Below, piece by piece: positions 56,701 through 64,000 of a stretch of 64,000 nt of DNA (position 1 is its first letter; each line of letters starts with the position of its first letter). The notes below the pieces were generated by a model that ran no database searches, was not told where the DNA came from, and saw nothing but the letters and a program-made list of their open reading frames with translations. Position numbers and translations under genes: made by a program. The DNA comes from Pegea sp. RAD2-039 (taxonomy: Eukaryota; Chordata; Thaliacea; Salpida; Salpidae). The stretch is from contig JAQGEQ010000324.1 in NCBI GenBank assembly GCA_034620365.1, positions 124,001 to 188,000 of the forward strand, in the 5' to 3' direction.

Positions 56701-59700
56701 GGGAAGAACTTCACAAGTTTGCTGTTAAAGATGTCATTAAAGATCCATTTTTGGCGGTTGATTGTGCTTGGAAGGTCCCTGATTGGAATAGTATGAAAGG
56801 TGGGCTTTTAGTTGTGGTTGGTGGGCCACAAATGGTAACCATGAATTTGTAGAAGCGTTAAATGTGGTTGAAAGAAGTTATCCTGCTGAGTTGAAATGGA
56901 AGGTACAGATGTACAAGGGTTACTTGGCTATTTGTAATCCTGATGAACCTCGTTTAAGTGATGTAGAACAATTAGTTGATAGCGCAAGTAGTGAAGTGAT
57001 TCAAGTAAGGATCAACTTCATCTTTATCTTCTTCATTTTTAATCTCTTGTTGATCTTTAGCAATGGAAACGAATCCCTAGGATAGTTTCGCCGATTCATA
57101 CTCCTCTTCTTCAAGCAGCTCAACGAATCATTGAATTGCAGGAAGCTGCTCAGGTTTGCTGATCTTCATCTACTACTCACCTGATCTTCTTTCATCTTTA
57201 CTTAATCTTCATCTGATTCTCACTTCATCTTCAACTGATCTCCATATAATCTTCACCTGATCTTGATCTGATCTTCAACTTACAGCTACACACAAGCTTG
57301 CAACAAGGACAAGTTGGAAAGAACACTGCTCTTCATGACATGAAAGCGATCGTGAAGACATGGCGTAATCGAGTCCCAATGAGCTCGGATAACCTCTCTC
57401 ACTGGAGTGATATCTTCTCCTGGAGACACTGTCACTATCAGGTAACTGATGACGTCATCATCGCTTCTTCTAACGTCACTGGTTGCGTAGGAGATTGTGT
57501 CAGTCTACACCAACCATTCGTCGCCAGTACAACAGGAATCTGTTGCTATGCTAGGAGTTCACGCTTCTGCATCTGCTATCATCAACTACGGCAAGGTTGC
57601 TAGGAAACATGGACTCGTTAACTCGGCGCTAGATTCCCTCTCGCGTATACACGCGATTCCATCTGTACCTATCGTGGATTGTTTCCAGAAGATCAAACAA
57701 CAAGTTAAATGCTACTTGCAAATAGTTCCCGTGCTTGGACGTCATGGAGTGATGCAAGTGAGTCTTCTTCATCTCATTCAACATCATCTACAATGATCTT
57801 CACAGGGAGTTGAGGTCCTGGAGTCGACCAATCTCAACTATTTCACTCCGGAGCTGACTGCTGAGTTTTATGGACTCAAAGGTTTCTTCTTCTCGCAAGT
57901 TGGTAAGGTTGATGAGGCTCAGAAGTCTTTCTCGGCTTCTATTCATATGGATGATAGTAAAGTTAGGGCGTGGGCTCACTGGGGCGAGTTTTTAGAGAGT
58001 GTCTTTATGCAGGTGATCTTTTCTCAATCTCTTGTTGGGCGTTTAATTGAACATTTTTTCTTTTCAGCACTTGAATCGTTCGAACAATCTAGAGAACGCC
58101 GCTACAAACGCGATGGTGGCTTTCTTGTCGGCATGTCGTCATCAAAACGAGAACAAATCTCGTAAGTTTCTCTCCAAAGTTATTTGGTTGCTCAGTTTTG
58201 ATGACAACAACAACACCGCATTGGCTGATGCTCTTGACAAGGTTTCTATTTTCATCAGATCCTTTTCATCCTTACTTAATCTTCATTTGATCCTCATCAT
58301 CATTTAATCTTCATCTTTTCTCAGTATCAGTCAGGGGTCCCGCCCCTACAGTGGCTAGCTTGGATTCCTCAACTTCTCACCTACCTCGTTTGTACTCATG
58401 GAGGGAAGATGTTGTCTCTTCTGGGAGGGGTAAGTGTCCCAACCCCATCTAACTGGTCCACATCTCAATGGTTTGTTGACAGGTGGCCAGAGTCTACCCA
58501 CAAGCTGTCTACTTTCCGATTCGAACTTTATATTTAACTTTAAAAATCGAACAACGTGAAAGGTATAAAAGCACTGAAGTTAGCCACAATGTACCTACTA
58601 CTGGCCCATCTCGTCCAAGACCAGCAATCACATCTGCTGGTCCACAACCACCCGACAACATGACCACGCCCACAACTACCGTACCCACTGGTCAGTACCT
58701 TAACCTTTTCAATTTTCAAAAAATAAAATTCCAAAATTGTTCAGAGTCTGAATCGAAGCCAACAGTCGGGAATCAGCCAAGCGGAACCAACAGTGAGTCA
58801 GGACCAATCAGAGCGACGCCTTCGATGTGGCGATGTAGTCGCATCATGCATATGCAGCGCGATGCGCACCCGACTCTTCTGTCCTCTCTTGAAGGGATTG
58901 TGGACCAGATGGTTTGGTTTCGTGAGAATTGGCACGAAGAGGTTGCTTTCAAATCGCTTTCTTGCCTCATTTTCATCGCATTTCTTCTTCAGGTGCTTCG
59001 ACAATTGTGCCAAGCACTCGCTAAATGTTACACTGTTGCGTTCGAGTCGCGACACGCTATCTCAGAATCGGTGATTCCCCCTCACGCTCTCAACTACGTC
59101 CGAATCCTAGTTTCGACATTTGGTGTTGGAATTGAGAATGTTGGAACCGTCAATCACGGATACTCTTCCATCTCTGCCGCGTCTGAATCACTCGCGCGTC
59201 GCGTTCAAGCAACCGCTCAGGACCCAGTCTTTCAGAAACTCAAAATCCAATTTACCACCGATTTCGACTTCTCGCGTCCAGGCGCGAAAAAGCTTCGAAA
59301 TGTGATTCAGAAGCTGAAGAAGTGGATTCGAATTTTAGAGGCTAAGACCAAGGTATTGTGTCTCAAGATCTAAAAGATCATCTTCATCTTGTGATCGTTT
59401 AGGTGATGCCAAAGTCGTTCCTGATCGAAGAGCGATGCCGTTTCCTTAGCAACTTCTCGGCAAGCACCGCTGATGTTGATATCCCGGGCGAGTATTTGGT
59501 TCCCAAAACGACCAGTTACTACGTGAAAATCGCGCGTTTTATGCCTCGGGTCAGTGTGGTCCAAAAGTATGACACTGCGGCCCGTCGACTGAACATTCGA
59601 GGACATAACGGAAAGATTTATCCTTACTTGGTGAGTTAGTGTGGTCCGTCCAGTTTGTGGTCGTAAACTGTGATTGGTTGATCAGGTGATGAATGATGCT

Positions 59701-61134
59701 GGTCTTCGGCAATCGCGAAGAGAAGAAAGAGTTCTTCAGTTGCTCCGGCTCTTTAATCCGAGTCTTGAGAAGCGAAAGGAGACGGCTAGACGACAGCTGA
59801 TATTCACTGTACCTCGTGTGGTTGCTGTGTCACCTCAAATGAGACTGGTCCAGGACAACCCATCATCATTGTCCTTACTGGACATCTTCAAACTTCGGTA
59901 AGTTTATAAATAAGATACTGCTAAAGGTTTGGGTCGTTTGAAGCTGGGTCACTTACTGCTGGTCACTTGCTTCTGGTTATTTGCTGCTGGGTTGGAACGT
60001 ATGTTGAGCAAACGTTGCAACTTCAGCAAGTTTGTCAGCATACGTACCTTCCTGGTGAGCACAATCGTCAAAACCACTTCTTGTAACTTCTATCTTTTCC
60101 TAACCAATCGAGTCTTTCATCTTCTGTTTACGTTTCCAGTTGCAACAAGTTGAAACGGGACTACAACGAACCTCTTAGTTACTACTACGAAAGAATTGCA
60201 ACGATTCAAGAACGCGGCGAGCGGGTAACGTCCACTTTCAATTTGCTCCACAATTTGTCCTGACTGTCCTGTTATTATAGGTTACGGACAACTACTTCAA
60301 GAATATCGTCAAACACATTCAACTTTATCAAGTACCAAGGACACTGCTCCATGAGTGGGCTGTGAAGACCTTTCCTGATGCTACTGATTACTGGACCTTC
60401 CGTAAGAGCTTCACCCTTCATCTTGCTCTTTTATGCTTTGCGGAATTTGCCCTTCATCTCACGTCTCTGCGTCCGGAGATGATTCAAATCGCGCAAAACT
60501 GTGGTCATCTCCACTCCGCCTATTTCAGGTATCTTTAATTGATTCCTTTTTCGATTCTAATCTCTGTTTGATTTAACAGATTTAATTTGAACGAATCCAC
60601 TGGAGAATTGACTTCCACTAACTCTGCGCCCTTCCGTTTGACGCCCAATATCGTCGAGTTCATCACTTCAATCGGGGTAAACAGCGTCCTTAAATCTGCA
60701 ATGGTATCAGCCGCGAGATGTTTCATGCAACCAACTTTTTATGTCAGTTTCAACTCTTCATCTTATCTTCTATTCTTCATCTCTTATGTCGCAGATTGAT
60801 AGTTTACTGCGAGCAGTTTTTCGAGATGAGATGATTGCTTGGCACAAAAACAAAGATGACAACAACACCAGCGGCACCGGACTTCTATCTGGTCTTCCCA
60901 GCGACATCGAAAAGTAAATTTTACCTTTTTTACATCAACCCACTGAATTTATTTATCAATTTTAGCGACAAATTAGTCAAGTTGGTCCAAAATGCTTCAG
61001 ATTTAATCATGGATAGAGTTAAGTTGATGGCTCAGATGGAAAATGACAACGATAGCGTCGCGTCGCTTATAGAAGACGCTCTTGCTCTTAAAAATATTGC
61101 CTTTATGGACCCTACTTGGCATCCTTGGATTTAA
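41788..61134 (+). CDS. TRRAP: TRRAP/Tra1, PIKK-family scaffold of SAGA and NuA4/TIP60 complexes
   Basis: A very large gene with several dozen exons whose product matches human TRRAP (about 3,850 residues) from near its N-terminus to its last residues. TRRAP is a nuclear, catalytically dead PI3K-like protein that brings activators such as MYC to histone-acetyltransferase complexes. First exons: 41788-41875, 42177-42226, 42392-42502, 42891-42995, 43047-43130, 43185-43241, 43295-43408, 43514-43588 ([21 protein letters not shown]). Then [59 protein letters not shown] and [17 protein letters not shown] in the HEAT solenoid; [21 protein letters not shown] region with EEDMWTGLW and [12 protein letters not shown]; kinase-like region with [17 protein letters not shown] and [11 protein letters not shown]. 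Last exons: 60580-60742, 60795-60913, 60966-61134, ending in the FATC motif MDPTWHPWI. No breaking stop was found. Exons and introns 3' of ~44 kb are much GC-richer than the 5' ones. The ATG at 41788 is provisional. Confidence 0.97.
47877..49354 (+). other. Largest TRRAP intron
   Basis: About 1.5 kb between the exon ending LVGAI (gtgagt) and the exon beginning [14 protein letters not shown], far longer than the neighbouring 45-150-nt introns. It has alternating purine-pyrimidine CG/CA tracts near 48090-48150, and a T-rich block at 49020-49320. No independent gene was recognised in either strand. Confidence 0.6.
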
Positions 61135-62639
61135 ACTTTTCTTTTACATTTTTTTGTAGAGAATTTGTTGAATATAAAAAAGGATTTATTAAACTGTTTT
61201 CAATTTTTCTTTAAAAGAAAAAGTTTTTTTTTGCAAAACTGCTAATGGTGAATTAAATTTGTTTCTTACAAAACTGCTTTTCATGATTTTATTCATTGCT
61301 TATTTGTAAGTATTATAAATAAAAATAAAAGAAAATTTCTTGATGTTCTAGGTAACTAAACAAAATTTCAAAAATCCATTCTTCAACTTATTTTAAGCTT
61401 AATCAAATTTCTGAGAATCTAGGGGAAGTGATACTTAGTTTTCAATTGAAGTTTTCGTCGAAACAAAACTATTTTCTTTGAAAAATAAATAAAGAATTCA
61501 CCAGAAGATTTGCTGACATTGAACAAATTTGAATGTTTGTTTGCAACAAACTTATTTTAAAATTAAAAGTTACAAATAAATTAAGATTATTTTGGAGTCA
61601 GTTTTGTCGAAAGATCTTCTTACGGCCACCTTTTTCTTTAAAATGATCATTTTAATAATTAAAGGAAAAACAAGAAGTTCCCATTAGGAATAAATTAAAA
61701 AATAATTAGACTTTCTAGAACCAAATTAAGTTTTTCTTTAAATTTTACCTATATACCAACTAAATAAACTTGACAATATTTTCTACAAACTGATTCATCA
61801 TTCTTATCTTCTTGTTTAGAGTAAACTTGAGAATTTTCAGAAAAATATTTCTCAGAGAATTTATTCTTTTATATTTTTTGGAAGTCTGAACAAAAATCTT
61901 TAGAAGTGTTGGATACAGCTTTTAAATCTAAAGAAATTCATGTTACAAAAAGACCCTAAAATATAACAAATTTAAGGATAGTATCATTTTACAGTTTCTT
62001 GACTTATTGATAAAAGTATTTTCTTAGAAAGTATTAATTTTTTGCTTGTCAAAAAATATAGAATTTCAATTTATGATCCTATAATTAAATTTATTTTCTT
62101 TAAACTGTGAAAATGTATTTTATAATTTCAATGCTAAGATTTAGTTGAGTTTAAATTATCTGAAAAACAAATTTCTAACAAAACTACGTGAAAAATTTTG
62201 ACAAAATTTTAATATAATGATTAATTTACAAACACATAGCTACTTTAAAACAGTTTTTCGTTTATTTATAATATTATATTTCAGCATTTAAAATTTAATT
62301 CTTATCATATTGTTTACTGTTTAAAATCAACTTTGAAATGTTTCACTTTTAGAAGTCTATCAAAATATTGTGAGGTAAAATACATTGAGAGGTTCACCAC
62401 TTTATGCCAGGCATTTAATGTATAAATATATTCTTTATGTATAAATCATCTAGAGAAATTACAAATTTTCTGAGAATAATAAATTTTATTTAAAATATAT
62501 ATTTGACTTTGAGTAAAAATTTCAGTTTTGTTCTTCTATAGTCTAAACTTTAGTTAGTATGTTGTTATCAGGGCAACAAAGCTCTGGCTACTTTTGAATA
62601 GCTTAATAAAAGTGTTTATACTAATTTTTATTTATTAAT
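61135..62639. other. TRRAP 3' flank, no gene seen
   Basis: Abrupt return to AT-rich DNA after the TRRAP stop. Several AATAAA words occur around 61318-61330 and 61480. No other feature recognised. Confidence 0.5.
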
Positions 62640-63190
62640 TCAACGCGTGGCTGCGAGTTACAAATTCAACAGCTCTTACAGCGAACAAAAACCAAAATTA
62701 CAAGCAAACAGATAGTTGAAAGGTCTTAGGTATCACAATTTAAGATTAATACAAAAAGAATACAAACACTGTTGAGACATAAGTAAGACGTAAGTTATGA
62801 ATAACACTTTAAATATAACAAAATACAAGAAGAAAGTGAGGAAATTGCCGGTGTTACATATCACTCATAAGGAAACTACTTAGATCTTATATTTAGCAAA
62901 GTTTTAAAGGATTTAATGTAGTGATGAAATCTGGAAGAGAACTCCAAACCTTGGTTACCCTGTTAAAAAAGCTGTTACTCCGCTGGGTGTTCTTTAAGTT
63001 GTTGAGCGGTTTAATTTTGAATGAAGTCTCTGAGGACGTATGAGAGATTGCGATCTTTAAAGTATTCTATAAAGTTAAGATGACAAAAGCATTAAATTAT
63101 TTTATATAGTAATATAAGGTCAGAAAGAAAGCGTCCATGTTGCAAGGATTTTTACTGATAGTTGTACCAATGTCCGCCTATTACAAACTT
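62640..63190 (-). mobile_element. LINE 3' end, family C
   Basis: On the minus strand, remnants of the reverse transcriptase C-terminus are clear: GRFLSDLILLYKII (about 63110-63150), then TSSETSFKIKPLNNLKNT and FFNRVTKVWSSLPDFITT, ending at a stop at 62893-62895. This is the usual LINE C-terminal layout (R--SDLIL-YKI ... FF-R----W-SLPD-I). At least one stop and one frame change lie inside, so it is dead. A 3' UTR of about 230 bp follows to an AATTAATAAATAAAAA tail. It is the reference copy for the fragments at 18970-19155 and 36793-36962. Confidence 0.85.
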
Positions 63191-64000
63191 TGATTTCAAT
63201 TTTGGCCAGCCAGACTCAAATCTCGATTGGGTTACTAGAAATTAAAAAAAATAATAATAGGTCGGAACAAGACCAAAAACTTTTCGATCACTAAAATACT
63301 GACAGGAAAATTTATTTTATAGAAAATTGTGGTTGCCTGATTATAAAAAAACTTAATAGTATTGACTAAGCTAGGGGTTGTCAAAGGCGGCTGTCATATG
63401 AATTGATGCAAAGTGTACGACTGTTGCAAACTGCTAATGTACTAGTGTTTTACAAAATAATTAAGCTCTGTTTAATCTTTATTAAATCTGTATCAGGAGG
63501 ATAAGCCAGGAGTTAACAGAAAAGTATCTGCTTTCATTTAGAGTCGTTTCATCTGGAAAACACAGCTTGCTGATAAAATTTAGAAAACATTTTTAAATCT
63601 AGAAGACCATTAAGCTGAGGGATGTTTTGGAAGGTAGCAAACAACAAGTACAGCATACAACTGTAGTGTCTGATCTAAGTCAGTTGAAACTGTTCCAATG
63701 GCGATCGGGTTTGGGGCTAGTACAGAAATATCTCAATTTGAAACGTCTTAAAAATTGCTTTTGGTTCGACATATAGGTGTGATTGGCTTTTTGTAAAATA
63801 ATTAAAGTAATGAAGCGATATTGCAGTCCATTAACCAAAATACATTATACAATAGTGCCCATCTTAAGTTAAATGTTAGCTGACAAAATCATCGTTAAAT
63901 TTTACATCAAAGCGACTTTGAAAGAAATTTTTTGACTTTATTTAATTGAGCAATTATATATTTAGTGACCAGTAGATTTATTGGATTTTTCTTAATTTGT
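63191..64000. other. Probable older LINE sequence at window edge
   Basis: Less AT-rich than typical flanks here and directly upstream (minus strand) of the LINE C-terminus, so it is probably the decayed continuation of that element. I could not recognise catalytic motifs such as the YADD box. Confidence 0.35.

Overview
This is about 64 kb of nuclear DNA from an invertebrate animal. It is AT-rich between genes, rich in GT-AG introns (many only 45-60 nt long), and contains orthologues of animal genes such as TRRAP, a TGF-beta type II receptor, kaptin, TTC19, GCAT and alpha-L-iduronidase. It also holds decayed non-LTR retrotransposons (LINEs) and a tRNA-headed SINE. The animal group cannot be fixed from the sequence. 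A secreted GH9 cellulase with an N-terminal CBM2-like module, a compact gene layout and possible spliced-leader acceptors narrow it to a compact-genome invertebrate. No virus-derived element was recognised.

Layout. 1-2215: mostly empty, with one unassigned ORF and a dispersed repeat. 2216-3339 (+): small four-exon protein with a CBP/p300-type TAZ1 zinc finger. 6341-10086 (+): 11-exon CCDC102-family coiled-coil gene. 10.6-11.5 kb: LINE tail and a reversed SINE. 11631-13511 (-): intronless alpha-L-iduronidase. 14.3-14.6 kb: LINE 3' end. 15907-17027 (-): Ly6/uPAR-like GPI-anchored protein. 19165-20289 (+): intronless TTC19, with a LINE 3' end running almost into its start codon. 20446-23168 (+): eight-exon GCAT only 156 bp behind TTC19, with a SINE in intron 1. 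24.55-25.39 kb (-): 5'-truncated LINE whose 3' UTR carries an expanded minisatellite. 26337-29802 (+): TGF-beta/BMP type II receptor kinase. 30269-33809 (-): 13-exon CBM2-GH9 cellulase with an apparent one-base frameshift. 35424-36695 (-): intronless kaptin, also with a LINE 3' end upstream in the same orientation. 36.7-41.8 kb: largely empty. 41788-61134 (+): TRRAP, filling nearly a third of the window. 61.1-64 kb: empty apart from a LINE 3' end.

Most genes are unrelated housekeeping or signalling genes, so no single pathway links them. Possible functional pairs are TTC19 and GCAT (both mitochondrial, same strand, close enough to be one transcription unit) and TRRAP with the TAZ1 protein (both types of factor belong to histone-acetylation co-activator systems). 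The less expected signals are: a SINE and a LINE family sharing a 3' tail; three intronless genes each preceded by a same-strand LINE 3' end; frequent AG acceptors right before start codons; and recurrent TGACGTCA palindromes and CTCF-like words confined to the GC-richer 3' parts of CCDC102 and TRRAP.
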